From Marivirga arenosa (GTDB lineage: Bacteria; Bacteroidota; Bacteroidia; Cytophagales; Cyclobacteriaceae): a DNA stretch of 64,000 nucleotides. Shown here one piece after another: positions 1-8,801 of the stretch; position 1 is the stretch's first letter, and each line of letters opens with the position of its first letter. Location of the stretch: positions 1,676,001-1,740,000 of the forward strand of contig NZ_CP129970.2 in assembly GCF_030503895.2 (NCBI RefSeq), in the 5' to 3' direction. A program made the position numbers and the translations under genes. The notes below the pieces were generated by a model. It saw nothing but the letters and a program-made list of their open reading frames with translations, searched no databases and was not told the origin of the DNA.

Positions 1-565
1 CTAATTGCTGATGGCTTTCTTCTAATGTTTGATTTGCAGTATCAACGGCAACATCTGGATTTTGCGGTTCATCGAAGGGAGCGCTAATACCAGTAAAATC
101 TGGAATCTCTCCTTTTCTGGCCTTTGCATATAAGCCTTTCACATCTCTCTTTTCACAGACCTCAACTGGGCAATCTACATATACTTCTACATACCCATCA
201 CCAATAATGTCTTTCGCCATTTTCCGAATATCTTCTGTAGGGCTAATGAAAGAACAAATAGTTACCAAACCCGCATTCATAAATAGCTTAGCGGTTTCAG
301 CAGCTCTTCTAATATTTTCAGTTCTGTCCTGAGGAGAAAACCCAAGATTATTATTGATGCCAGTTCGCATATTGTCTCCATCCAACAACTGTGTGAGATA
401 GCCTTCTTCATGTAAGCTGTTTTCTAATGCTCTAGCTAAGGTACTTTTGCCTGAACCCGATAGGCCCACCATCCAGATGACGATAGACTTTTGATTTAGC
501 ATTTTCTCTTTATCCGAGCGACTAAGTATAGTATCGAATATGGGATAAATATTTTCCAAACTCAT
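1..565 (-). CDS. cysC: Adenylylsulfate (APS) kinase, C-terminus cut by window edge
   Basis: CysC phosphorylates adenosine 5'-phosphosulfate to PAPS with ATP in cytoplasmic sulfate activation. The reading frame starts at the ATG complementary to 563-565 and is open to the left edge (188 codons seen). A P-loop GLSGSGKS lies at residues 34-41, followed by LLDGDNMR, an RTENIRR segment and FISP, all characteristic of APS kinases. The family is about 200 residues long, so only the last few codons are missing. The triplet cta at 1-3 looks like a reverse stop but is out of frame. The gene diverges from cysQ, and a minus-strand TAACTTTG at 577-584 may be its -7 element. Confidence 0.95.
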   Translation of the reverse strand, partial: MSLENIYPIFDTILSRSDKEKMLNQKSIVIWMVGLSGSGKSTLARALENSLHEEGYLTQLLDGDNMRTGINNNLGFSPQDRTENIRRAAETAKLFMNAGLVTICSFISPTEDIRKMAKDIIGDGYVEVYVDCPVEVCEKRDVKGLYAKARKGEIPDFTGISAPFDEPQNPDVAVDTANQTLEESHQQL

Positions 566-740
566 ATAATTTTTGGCAAAGTTAATAGGATAAAATTATA
601 CTAATAAGCATTTGTTGCGTAATTTTGCAGCTTTCCAAAAATATTTAAACCCTATTGGGTTTGTAGGCTAATAGAGCAAGATTCTGGAGAAATTTTTTTT
701 TAATAATTCCACTTTGGAATTGAAATTCATTAGTTCACTT

Positions 741-1508
741 ATGCAAATTGAAAATTTAGTAGAAGAAGTAAAGGCAATAGCTTTAAATGCTGGGGCTGCC
801 ATCATGAAAATTTATGCTGATGCAGACCTTAGCCAGGTAGTAGATTATAAAGCGGATGATAGTCCCTTAACCTTGGCAGATGAGGCGGCAGATAAAGTGA
901 TCAAAAAAGGATTGGAAGAGCTTTCTGTTCAATATCCAATTTTATCAGAAGAGGGTAAAAAGATGTCCTATGAGGAGCGTAAAGAATGGGATACTTTTTG
1001 GTTAGTGGACCCTTTGGATGGGACAAAAGAATTTATCAAAAGAAATGGTCAGTTCACGGTTAATATTGCCTTGATAAAAAATCATTTTCCAATTATGGGA
1101 GTGATTTATGTTCCTGCTACAGATACTTTTTACTACGGTAGCGAACAAGGTGCTTTCAAAGAAGTAGGGGGAGAAAAAACAGAGCTGAAAGTCAACCAAA
1201 AGAATTCGGATAGAATTGCTGTAAGAAGTGCTTCTCACGCTTCTCCTGAGGAGGATGAGTTGCTAGCGAAATATGATGTAAAAGACAGTATTTCTAAAGG
1301 AAGTTCTTTGAAGTTTTGCATGGTGGCTGAAGGTAAAGCAGATATTTATTATCGTCATGGGCCAACTATGGAATGGGATACAGGTGCTGGCCAAGCTATA
1401 CTTGAAGCTGCAGGTGGTAAAATATACAAAGGCAATACAGAGGAGGAACGTTTCAATTACAATAAAGAAAACCTATTAAATGGGAGCTTTCTTTGTTTAG
1501 GATTTTAG
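741..1508 (+). CDS. cysQ: 3'(2'),5'-bisphosphate nucleotidase
   Basis: CysQ removes the 3'-phosphate from PAP/PAPS, a by-product of sulfate activation, so its place beside cysC fits. It belongs to the inositol monophosphatase superfamily. The metal-binding signature WLVDPLDGTKEF is at about residues 87-98, with the upstream acidic pair EE near 70 and the C-terminal metal motif EWDTGAGQA. I chose ATG 741 (255 residues, starting MQIENLVEEV); an in-frame TTG at 714 would add nine residues that do not look family-like. A TAATTTTG at 620-627 may be the -7 promoter element. The stop codon at 1506 is the first unit of a short tandem repeat. Confidence 0.95.
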   Translation: MQIENLVEEVKAIALNAGAAIMKIYADADLSQVVDYKADDSPLTLADEAADKVIKKGLEELSVQYPILSEEGKKMSYEERKEWDTFWLVDPLDGTKEFIKRNGQFTVNIALIKNHFPIMGVIYVPATDTFYYGSEQGAFKEVGGEKTELKVNQKNSDRIAVRSASHASPEEDELLAKYDVKDSISKGSSLKFCMVAEGKADIYYRHGPTMEWDTGAGQAILEAAGGKIYKGNTEEERFNYNKENLLNGSFLCLGF

Positions 1509-1541
1509 AGTCTAGAGTCTAGAGTCTAGAATCTAGATTCT
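1506..1541. repeat. 7-bp tandem repeat ending in a perfect palindrome
   Basis: Three exact TAGAGTC units (1506-1526) are followed by TAGAATC and TAGATTC. The last two form part of a perfect 14-bp palindrome, AGAATCTAGATTCT, at 1528-1541. The array begins at the cysQ stop codon and lies between two convergent genes. No T-run follows, so it is not a typical terminator. Confidence 0.8.
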
Positions 1542-1561
1542 TAGATCTTTTATCTACACTA

Positions 1562-2137
1562 CTAACTATCGTAAATACTCATCTCAATTTTAAAATCCAC
1601 TTCAATATTTTCATTGACTTTCACCATTCCGAAGAATTTCTCTGGAGCTTTAAGGCCAAAGTCAGTTATGCAGATTTGCATGGTGGTAGTGCAGGCTAAT
1701 AGATTGTCTTGAAAATTATTTTGGATGTCAACAAAGTAAGTTTTTTGTTCACCAGCCATTTCGATTATGATTTCGGCAGTGTTATGATTTATGATTTTCT
1801 GAACTTGAAAAATGATATAAGGATATTGCTCATAGTCGAGTAGATCGTGAAAATCTTCGGTCATCTGGCTGTTTGGGCAAGTAAAGTTGATGACTTTTAA
1901 AAAAAGAGCCTCATGCTTAATAATAAAATTTTCTCCTTTTTGTTGATAGGTAATTTCGAGTTCTTCAATTGGCAATTCAGCGGAATAAGTACATCTAAAT
2001 TCATTTACATTAGTGCTACCATGCACTTTTACGAATGAATTTTCACTATTTATTTTAATACGTTTTTGTTCAATTTGAGCAAATAAGCAACTAAAGCTGA
2101 ATAGTGATATTACAATATTTAGAAGTAAACATTTCAT
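1562..2137 (-). CDS. Secreted YceI-family protein
   Basis: A 191-residue protein with a signal peptide (about residues 1-20, ending SCLFAQ) followed by a YceI-like domain. YceI proteins are periplasmic lipocalin-like barrels that bind isoprenoid lipids; no enzymatic role is established. Support for the family is the SFVKVHGSTNVNEF opening (compare LSIDGTSTVHDW in the second copy at 3577-4134) and the GEQKTYFVDI stretch, which matches GVSKTVNM there. This copy is more divergent and lacks the usual TVHDW core. It lies downstream of the porin gene on the same strand, separated by a terminator, so it is probably transcribed separately. Confidence 0.75.
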   Translation of the reverse strand: MKCLLLNIVISLFSFSCLFAQIEQKRIKINSENSFVKVHGSTNVNEFRCTYSAELPIEELEITYQQKGENFIIKHEALFLKVINFTCPNSQMTEDFHDLLDYEQYPYIIFQVQKIINHNTAEIIIEMAGEQKTYFVDIQNNFQDNLLACTTTMQICITDFGLKAPEKFFGMVKVNENIEVDFKIEMSIYDS

Positions 2138-2204
2138 AGAGTTGAATTGATAAGTTAGGTTGTAACTTTCATTAAATCAACTATTTAATACTTTATGTGA
2201 ATAT

Positions 2205-2237
2205 AAAAAAGCGATGAAGCTTTGCTCCATCGCTCTT
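2205..2237 (-). terminator. Terminator of the porin gene
   Basis: Inverted repeat GCGATG...CATCGC (2211-2216 and 2228-2233) with extra pairing inside. On the minus strand it is followed by a run of six T (A-run at 2205-2210). It lies just past the porin stop codon. Confidence 0.8.
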
Positions 2238-2258
2238 TAACTAAACAAGCTGTTCGAA

Positions 2259-3548
2259 TTAGAAACTAATAACAGCTTCTACCATCACACCATTAAACTC
2301 AGCGCCAGCAAATCTTCCAGTCCATGCATCACCATTGTATTGTTGGTTTACATATTCCACTTTAGTCATGATGTTGTCAGTTAAGAACCAACCACCACCG
2401 AAGTTCAATCTGCTAATATTCATATCCTCAGTAGCTGCTTCGTTCATTTTACCATTTACAGTATTGTAACGTCCACCGATGTAATATCTTTCGTTTGCCC
2501 CAAATCTGTATAGGGCTTCACCTGCTACTTGAGTCATGGCACCATCGCCTTCGCTTAAGCCGCTAGCTACTTCATAAATTCCGAAGAACTCAAATCCTCC
2601 TGCTTTAATGAATGGGTTGATTTGTATCGCAGATAACTTAGCGAATCTTGCGTTAAATCTACCATCGAAGTCACCTCCTTGAGCATCAACTCCTAAATCT
2701 GGATTACCAGTAGTGTGCAATACATTGTAGTATCTAGATCCACCACGGTCACCACCGTATAACCAAGTACCTGTACTTGTACCACTATTTACATACCAGC
2801 TACCGGTTAAACGTGCTCTGAAATCATCACTGATTTGTTTGTCGAAACCTAATTTACTGTAAAAAGAAGGTTTATTGTCAGTGCCTCTTGTTACATTTTG
2901 GTTTAAGTTACCATTGGTTAAACCAACAACCGCTATTAATCCGTTTTTCTGAACTGTTACTTCACCGAAAGCTTCAGTAGAGAAGGCATCCATAATATAG
3001 TTACCAACAAATGGGTTATAGATAGCTCTTGCATTATCGGTTCTTCTAAAGTGAGCATCACCATAGTTGAACTCATCCAAACCTACTGTGATGGTAGTGT
3101 ACTCCATCAAACCTTCCATAAAACCTTCACTGATGAAGTCTAATTTATCAATTTGTAAGTGTCCACCTTTTACCCATGCTTCAGCGTGGTGACGAGCAGA
3201 TAGGTAAGTACGTAAGTGTAATCTTACTCCATCATACATCTGAACATCTAAGTTGAAGTTAGCAGTAGGTAAATTGAAGTTGTTGTTTAAATCCTTAAAT
3301 TCTAAACCAGATCCAGCTTCTGCAGCATTTGATTGGCTTAGTCCTTGAAATTGCATGGCAAAATCACCACCAACTCTTACTTTAACTCCATCGTATTCAA
3401 TTGAATCAGCTTTACCAGTCTCGAATACATTTAATCCATCTTGGCCAACTGGTCGGAAAAACTGTAGGTTTCTACTATTCTGTGCGAATAGTACTTGTGC
3501 AAATCCCATTAATAGGGCAATCATCGTAAATCTTAAAAAAGTTTTCAT
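2259..3548 (-). CDS. Outer-membrane beta-barrel porin-like protein
   Basis: A 429-residue protein with a clear signal peptide (about 1-22, ending VLFAQ) and a long run of alternating aromatic/polar strands rich in G, N, Y and F, ending in VEAVISF with the C-terminal phenylalanine typical of outer-membrane barrels. It resembles the phosphate-selective/general porin-like proteins of Bacteroidota, but the substrate cannot be read from the sequence. The start lies 28 bases after the stop of the upstream YceI gene on the same strand, suggesting a two-gene operon. A strong terminator follows. Confidence 0.75.
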   Translation of the reverse strand: MKTFLRFTMIALLMGFAQVLFAQNSRNLQFFRPVGQDGLNVFETGKADSIEYDGVKVRVGGDFAMQFQGLSQSNAAEAGSGLEFKDLNNNFNLPTANFNLDVQMYDGVRLHLRTYLSARHHAEAWVKGGHLQIDKLDFISEGFMEGLMEYTTITVGLDEFNYGDAHFRRTDNARAIYNPFVGNYIMDAFSTEAFGEVTVQKNGLIAVVGLTNGNLNQNVTRGTDNKPSFYSKLGFDKQISDDFRARLTGSWYVNSGTSTGTWLYGGDRGGSRYYNVLHTTGNPDLGVDAQGGDFDGRFNARFAKLSAIQINPFIKAGGFEFFGIYEVASGLSEGDGAMTQVAGEALYRFGANERYYIGGRYNTVNGKMNEAATEDMNISRLNFGGGWFLTDNIMTKVEYVNQQYNGDAWTGRFAGAEFNGVMVEAVISF

Positions 3549-3576
3549 GGCTTCTTTTATTTATAGGTTATCTTAT

Positions 3577-4134
3577 TTAGTTGTATTGTGCATTAAATTT
3601 TATTGTGACTTCATCTCCGGTTTTTATGGTTCCGAAAACTGCAGTAGGAGGATCAATTTCAAATACTGACATTTTAAAAGTGATGTCTCCATTAAAAGCG
3701 ATTCCATTTTTAGTATCCGCTTTTACCTTCATGTTTACTGTTTTGCTTACGCCCCCTATGGTGAGTATGCCTTTAGTATCCATGGTAGTGGTGTTGCCTT
3801 CAACCTTCACATTGTCCATTGATTTGAACTTATAAGTGATGATTGGGTGATCATCTTCCTTTAGGGCTTCATAGGTGTTATCGTCCATTGCAGACTTCCC
3901 ACTTTTTAAGCTTTTCACTGGAACATTAAAGCTTAAGCTGTTAATAGCTTGCAAAGCATTGTTTTCAATTTTAACATCTGCTGTTCCATCAAACTCTTCC
4001 GCTTCAATTGTCCAATCATGAACTGTCGAAGTACCGTCAATGCTGAGTTGAGTGTTTTGCTCATTTACTTTTAATTGCTGCCCATATACATATGGTGCAA
4101 AAATTATCAGCATTATAATCATTAAACTTTTCAT
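3577..4134 (-). CDS. Secreted YceI-family protein
   Basis: A 185-residue exported protein with a signal peptide (about 1-18) and a canonical YceI domain: LSIDGTSTVHDWTIEA near the start, SLKSGKSAMDDN in the middle and GGVSKTVNMKV later. Members are periplasmic barrels that bind polyisoprenoid-like lipids. It is the first gene of a probable operon with the porin 28 bases downstream, and the second YceI copy in this locus. A Crp/Fnr-like palindrome lies about 55 bases upstream of the start, so oxygen, redox or nitrosative control is possible (inference). Confidence 0.85.
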   Translation of the reverse strand: MKSLMIIMLIIFAPYVYGQQLKVNEQNTQLSIDGTSTVHDWTIEAEEFDGTADVKIENNALQAINSLSFNVPVKSLKSGKSAMDDNTYEALKEDDHPIITYKFKSMDNVKVEGNTTTMDTKGILTIGGVSKTVNMKVKADTKNGIAFNGDITFKMSVFEIDPPTAVFGTIKTGDEVTIKFNAQYN

Positions 4135-4189
4135 GGCGTTTGTATTTTTATTACGATGTAAAGGTGCTAGGTAATTCTCTTCTAAACCC

Positions 4190-4201
4190 TGACATACGTC
4201 A
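4190..4201. promoter_or_regulatory. Crp/Fnr-type palindrome
   Basis: TGACATACGTCA has arms TGAC and GTCA separated by four bases, the half-site and spacing layout of Fnr/Dnr/HcpR-type operators. It lies 56 bases upstream of the YceI start (minus strand) and about 190 bases before the divergent GAF gene. Which regulator binds is not known. Confidence 0.45.
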
Positions 4202-4387
4202 TGAAATTCTATGATTAAATGCTATATCGGCTTGTTTAGGATGTTTTTGTAATATTTGTTACAACATATAAACTAAAGAATGATATGAAAAAGCGCTAAT
4301 GCAGAGCTAAGAACAATGTGTATTTATACTTTTGATTAAAGCAACAATCAATTTATATTGCATAAACAAGCCTTAATTCTTTACAAA

Positions 4388-5806
4388 ATGAAATTCATTA
4401 ATAGGATAGTTGACTTTGGGGTAGATTCAAAACTTGAAGATTCAATCAACACCAAAATAAAATTAGCTAATATTTTAAATTTAGCTTTAATCGTAATCAT
4501 AGCTTTTTATTCCGTTATCGCAGCTTTAGTGGTACCTGAATTAGTGCCTTATTGCCTATACGGTTTTGCTGCCTATTCACTAAATCTTTTCTTATCATAT
4601 TTAAGATTCAATCTGTTGACAAGATTTATTATGTCAATACTCCCAGCATTGGTTATAGGTATGTTACATGCGGTCATTATGCAAGCAGGGGATAGCATTA
4701 TGAAGGAGGTATATGCCTTTCAAATTGTAGGTTCATTAATAGCCTTTAGCCTGTTTGATCATAAAAGGATTAGATTTTGGTTACCTGCTTTTATTATAGC
4801 TGCTATTCCGATATTATATATACATGAATGGAATGATTTTTTTGATGTAGCTTTTGATAATTCCCCATTTCAACAAGCCTGGGTTCGTAATTCTGTTTTA
4901 TTTGGAGCATTCTTTTTAGGAGGCTTTTTATTCGTATTTCTTCAGCGATTAAATCAAAAAGAATTCGATAAGGCTCAAGAATTGACTAATAGATTTGCTG
5001 TAGAAAATAAAAAAGCATTAGAGAAAGAAAAGGAACTGGAACAATCATTAGAGAAATTAGAAGAAGCACAACAGGAAGAAAAGAAGAGAGCATGGGCTAC
5101 AAAAGGCTTGGCTGAAATTGGGTCTATATTACGTGAGCAGGAAGATTTAAATGTTTTAACAGATCAAATCATTTCATTTATTGTAAAGTATCTAGAGGCT
5201 AATCAAGGAGCTTTGTTCTTAATAGATGAAAAAGAAGATAATGAAGAAGTTCAACTCTCGCTTAAATCCGCTTATGCGTTTAAACGAAAAAAGAAAATTC
5301 ATCAGAAGGTAAATGTTGGAGAGGGGTTGATAGGTCAATGTTATCTCGAAAAGGATTACATTTATCTTACAGAAGTACCAGAAAATTTTATAAATATAAC
5401 CAGTGGCTTAGGGGATGCTAACCCTCGTTCAATTTTAATAACGCCTTTAATGGTGAACGAAGAAGTATATGGTGTTTTTGAAATTGCTTCTTTTAAAGAA
5501 ATCGAGCAATACCAAATAGATTTTATGTTAGAAATGGGAGAGAACATTGCCATGCAACTCAATAGCATTAAGAATAATGAAAAAACTAAATTGCTATTAG
5601 CTGAAATGCAGGAACAATCTCAACAGTTGCATTCTCAAGAGGAGGAAATGAGGCAGAACATGGAGGAACTTCAAGCTACTCAGGAACAAACAGAAAGACA
5701 GGAACAGGAACTAAGAGCTGAATTGGAAATGGTTCAAAAGGAAAAAGCTGCTTTAGAGGAAAAACTACAGCAGAAGGAGTTAGAAGTTCAGTCCCTAAAA
5801 TCATAA
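4388..5806 (+). CDS. Membrane-anchored GAF-domain sensor with coiled coils
   Basis: A 472-residue protein from ATG 4388 (an in-frame TTG at 4358 is less likely). The first ~200 residues hold about six hydrophobic segments. A charged coiled coil follows (KALEKEKELEQSLEKLEEAQQ region), then a GAF domain (about 235-385, with NQGALFLIDE and GEGLIGQCYLEKDYI), and a long C-terminal Q/E-rich coiled coil. No kinase, cyclase or phosphatase output domain is present. In Cytophagales similar sensor modules are usually joined to kinases, so this one presumably works by contact with a partner. A TACTTTTG at 4327-4334 is a possible -7 element. Confidence 0.8.
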   Translation: MKFINRIVDFGVDSKLEDSINTKIKLANILNLALIVIIAFYSVIAALVVPELVPYCLYGFAAYSLNLFLSYLRFNLLTRFIMSILPALVIGMLHAVIMQAGDSIMKEVYAFQIVGSLIAFSLFDHKRIRFWLPAFIIAAIPILYIHEWNDFFDVAFDNSPFQQAWVRNSVLFGAFFLGGFLFVFLQRLNQKEFDKAQELTNRFAVENKKALEKEKELEQSLEKLEEAQQEEKKRAWATKGLAEIGSILREQEDLNVLTDQIISFIVKYLEANQGALFLIDEKEDNEEVQLSLKSAYAFKRKKKIHQKVNVGEGLIGQCYLEKDYIYLTEVPENFINITSGLGDANPRSILITPLMVNEEVYGVFEIASFKEIEQYQIDFMLEMGENIAMQLNSIKNNEKTKLLLAEMQEQSQQLHSQEEEMRQNMEELQATQEQTERQEQELRAELEMVQKEKAALEEKLQQKELEVQSLKS

Positions 5807-5851
5807 TTTATCTACCATTCATCTAGAAAAATAGTAAGGACATCAATTTTA

Positions 5852-5882
5852 GTTGTATGTATTAATTTTTAAAATACTTTTG
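5852..5882 (+). promoter_or_regulatory. Bacteroidota-type promoter of the ABC operon
   Basis: GTTG (5852-5855), a 19-base spacer and TACTTTTG (5875-5882). The -7 element matches TANNTTTG exactly and the -33 TTTG has one mismatch. It lies 18 bases before the GTG start. Confidence 0.6.
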
Positions 5883-5900
5883 TAAAAAAAACTTATCAAC

Positions 5901-6830
5901 GTGAACATACTTACTGCAAACAATCTTAATAAGACATTTCATGAAAATGTTGCGCTGCATAATGTAGATTTAGAAATACCGAAACAGTCAATTTTTGGGT
6001 TGCTAGGTCCAAATGGAGCAGGGAAAAGTACTTTTATCCGAATTGTGAATCAGATTATAAATGCTGATTCTGGTCAAATTCAAATTAATGGTGAAAATTT
6101 ATCCCCTAAACATGTGGGAACCATTGGCTACTTACCTGAGGAAAGAGGGCTTTACAAAAAAATGAAAGTTGGCGATCAGCTACTTTATTTGGCCCAACTT
6201 AAAGGACTTTCAAGAAGGGATTCAGTTCAAAAAATCAAAGCTTGGTTAGAACGCTTTGAGGCTTCTGATTGGTTAGACAAAAAGATTGAAGACTTATCAA
6301 AAGGGATGCAACAAAAAGTACAGTTTATTTCAACTGTAATGCATGAACCCGAATTAATTATTTTAGATGAGCCTTTTTCTGGTTTTGACCCTATTAATGC
6401 AAATTTGATTAAGGATGAAATTTTAAGCCTTAGGGAAAAAGGAAGTACCATCATATTCAGTACACACCGAATGGAATCCGTAGAGGAAATGTGTGACTAT
6501 ATTGCTTTAATAAATAAATCAGAAAAGATATTGGATGGTAAAAAATCAGACATCAAGAATGATTTCAAATCCAATCAGTTTACACTAATCCATAAAGGGA
6601 ACAATATTTCAACTAATGAAATATTTAACATTGAAAACACTTCTGATGCAGGCGAAGGCTATCATAAATCAATCTTAAAACTTGTAGCTGAATCAAATTC
6701 AAACCAACTTTTACAGGAATTGATTAACCAAAAGGTAGAAATCGTATCCTTCCAAGAAGAAATCCCTTCCATCAATGATATTTTTATTCAATTGGTAAAA
6801 GGTGAAAAACAAAATTTAGCTACTGCATAA
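5901..6830 (+). CDS. ABC transporter ATP-binding protein (NatA-like)
   Basis: A 309-residue ABC ATPase. Walker A GPNGAGKST is near residue 38, the Q-loop region is followed by the signature LSKGMQQKVQF near 132, Walker B is LIILDEPFSGFDP, and the switch is STHRMESVEE. The C-terminal ~90 residues form the extra domain common in NatA/DrrA-type exporters. The start is GTG at 5901, directly after a good promoter. The permease gene begins 17 bases after the stop, so the pair forms one exporter. The substrate is unknown; NatA-type systems export sodium, drugs or other compounds. Confidence 0.9.
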   Translation: MNILTANNLNKTFHENVALHNVDLEIPKQSIFGLLGPNGAGKSTFIRIVNQIINADSGQIQINGENLSPKHVGTIGYLPEERGLYKKMKVGDQLLYLAQLKGLSRRDSVQKIKAWLERFEASDWLDKKIEDLSKGMQQKVQFISTVMHEPELIILDEPFSGFDPINANLIKDEILSLREKGSTIIFSTHRMESVEEMCDYIALINKSEKILDGKKSDIKNDFKSNQFTLIHKGNNISTNEIFNIENTSDAGEGYHKSILKLVAESNSNQLLQELINQKVEIVSFQEEIPSINDIFIQLVKGEKQNLATA

Positions 6831-6847
6831 CCTTAAAACACGAACTA

Positions 6848-8176
6848 ATGAGTAAAATTGGCTTAGTAATAAAAAGAGAATTTGATAGTAGAGTTAAAAA
6901 AAGAAGCTTTTTATTAGCTACTATCTTAATACCACTATTGTTTCCTGCTATAATCGGGGGGATGATTTATTTTGCAATAGAGGAATCTAAAAATGCGGAA
7001 CAGCAAAAAGTATATTTTATAGATGAAGGAGATAACTTCACATTTGAAAATGATAAAAAGTATGCTTTTGAAAAGCTTAACATTAGCTTAGAAGAGGCTA
7101 AAACTATTTTTACAGAAAGTGAAGCTTATGCCTTAATCTATTTACCACAAATTGAATTGGCAAAGCCTGAAGGCATTGTAATGTACGCTAAAAAGAACCC
7201 AAGCTTACAGGCAAGTTCTTATTTTGAAAACAAAATCGAATCACAAATCCGAGATTTAAAATTAACGGAAAGTGGCATTAGCGAAGAGGAATTAGAAAAC
7301 CTGAAAACAAACATAAGCTTAAGTACTATTAATGTTTCAGATGATGGTGAAGAAAAAGCTAGTAGTGCAGGAGTTGCTTATGGTATTGCTTATGTATTTA
7401 GCTTTTTGGTTTACATGTTTGTGTTGATTTACGGTACACAAATTATGCAAGGAGTTATTGAAGAGAAGTCCAATAAAATTGTGGAAATCATTGTTTCCTC
7501 TATTAAACCATTTCAGTTGATGCTTGGTAAGGTAGTAGGGGTTGCATCTGTAGGATTATTACAGTTTACTATCTGGGTAGTATTAATTTTTGTGCTTTCT
7601 TCAGCGGTATTTAGCTTTTTCGATTTAAATCCAGCGGATATGCAAACTGCACAGCAGAGTATGTCAGGTATGAATGGGACATCGCAAACTCAGCAAATGG
7701 TAATGGAAAATTCAAAGGCAGGGGAGATCTTGAATATTGTTTATGATATTCCATATGCCTATTATATTTCTGTATTTGCCTTTTTCTTCATTTCAGGTTA
7801 TCTATTATATGGAGCATTATTTGCTGCGGTGGGTTCAGCGGTTGATAATATTTCAGATGCTCAACAATTTACCATGCCTATCACTATGCCTATGATTATA
7901 GGTTTCTTAGGAACCTTCATGTTTGTAATGCCTGAGCCTGATGGAAATGTTAGTTTTTGGCTCTCTATAATACCATTTACAGCACCAGTAGCCATGATGG
8001 CCAGAGTTGCTTTTGGCGTTCCTGCATGGGAGTTAGCTTTAAGCATGGGATTAATGATCGTTGGCTTTTTATTTACAATTTGGACTGCAGGAAGAATTTA
8101 CCGTATTGGTATATTAATGCACGGCACAAAGGTAAATTATAAAACTCTGATTAAATGGGTGAAAACCAATAGTTAA
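6848..8176 (+). CDS. ABC transporter permease (NatB/ABC-2 type)
   Basis: A 442-residue membrane protein with one N-terminal transmembrane helix (about 20-45), a large extracytoplasmic domain (about 45-170), and five or more C-terminal helices. The loop IEEKSNKIVEIIVSSIKP followed by FQLMLGKVVG is a hallmark of NatB/YhaP-type ABC-2 permeases, where it lies between helices and contacts the ATPase. It is the second gene of the operon with the ATPase at 5901-6830. A hairpin with a T-run follows the stop. Confidence 0.9.
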   Translation: MSKIGLVIKREFDSRVKKRSFLLATILIPLLFPAIIGGMIYFAIEESKNAEQQKVYFIDEGDNFTFENDKKYAFEKLNISLEEAKTIFTESEAYALIYLPQIELAKPEGIVMYAKKNPSLQASSYFENKIESQIRDLKLTESGISEEELENLKTNISLSTINVSDDGEEKASSAGVAYGIAYVFSFLVYMFVLIYGTQIMQGVIEEKSNKIVEIIVSSIKPFQLMLGKVVGVASVGLLQFTIWVVLIFVLSSAVFSFFDLNPADMQTAQQSMSGMNGTSQTQQMVMENSKAGEILNIVYDIPYAYYISVFAFFFISGYLLYGALFAAVGSAVDNISDAQQFTMPITMPMIIGFLGTFMFVMPEPDGNVSFWLSIIPFTAPVAMMARVAFGVPAWELALSMGLMIVGFLFTIWTAGRIYRIGILMHGTKVNYKTLIKWVKTNS

Positions 8177-8205
8177 ATTGAATTAAGTTATTGAGAAGGA
8201 AAAGC

Positions 8206-8229
8206 AAGCTGATTAGTCAGCTTACTTTT
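8206..8229. terminator. Terminator between convergent genes
   Basis: AAGCTGA (8206-8212), loop TTAG, TCAGCTT (8217-8223), then ACTTTTTT on the plus strand. It ends the ABC operon; the A-rich left flank could also serve the minus-strand gene at 8233-8586. Confidence 0.7.
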
Positions 8230-8232
8230 TTA

Positions 8233-8586
8233 TTAATATATAGTTTCCTCCAATTCTTTTTTAAATTGAAACAGAACAGGATTTATATCTCCATTTTCAT
8301 TTTTAAAGGAAAGTTCTATTTGTAACTTATTATCAATTAGAGATTTAATTTGAAGGAATGAACCATCTTCTCTATAAAAATATCCATCCTTTAAAGAGCC
8401 CACAGATTCAAAATTACAAATGCTGGGCCAGTATTCATTTTTATCACCGCTGCATGAAATTAAGTTTTCAGATATTAATAATGAGAACTTGTAATTAATT
8501 GATTCTTGTTTAGAACTATCTTTAATTTCTGTACAATTCCAATTTCCTTGTAATTCTTCTACGATGTTTTTAGAATTAATTTCCAT
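8233..8586 (-). CDS. Hypothetical protein, lipocalin-like character
   Basis: A 117-residue acidic protein without a signal peptide. An opening ELQGNWNCTEI, followed by alternating beta-strand-like segments and a late FQFKKELEE, gives it the look of a small lipocalin-like barrel, but no family is certain. Two cysteines (in NWNCT and PSICNF) might pair. The start lies 8 bases after the stop of the small exported ORF at 8595-8801, so the two are probably cotranscribed. Confidence 0.6.
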   Translation of the reverse strand: MEINSKNIVEELQGNWNCTEIKDSSKQESINYKFSLLISENLISCSGDKNEYWPSICNFESVGSLKDGYFYREDGSFLQIKSLIDNKLQIELSFKNENGDINPVLFQFKKELEETIY

Positions 8587-8594
8587 TTTAAATA

Positions 8595-8801
8595 TTATCT
8601 AAAAAAGCTTTTCCTAGCTTGATAGCCATAATGATCTAGTTTTCTTTTTGTTAAGCTTGTATTCTTTTGATAGTTAATCGATTGATTTTTTATCTGTTTA
8701 GATATTGATGGCAAGCTTACTTTTTTCATATCAATATTGCCAGGTGAATTAGTGGGCATCCACCATAAGGCAATTATTGATATAACTAAGAAAAACTTCA
8801 T
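8595..8801 (-). CDS. Small exported hypothetical protein
   Basis: A 68-residue ORF with a hydrophobic start (MKFFLVISIIALWWMPTNS) that could be a signal peptide or an anchor, followed by a basic tail rich in K, S and N. No family is recognised. It lies between murF-alr and the 117-residue gene on the same strand. About 45 bases upstream of its start is an inverted repeat (AATACCTA and TAGGTATT at 8846-8865) that has no T-run. Confidence 0.45.
   Translation of the reverse strand: MKFFLVISIIALWWMPTNSPGNIDMKKVSLPSISKQIKNQSINYQKNTSLTKRKLDHYGYQARKSFFR

Noticed and set aside
1-3. Apparent reverse-strand stop codon of cysC at the very edge
   Set aside because: It is out of frame with ATG 565; the cysC frame is open to the edge.
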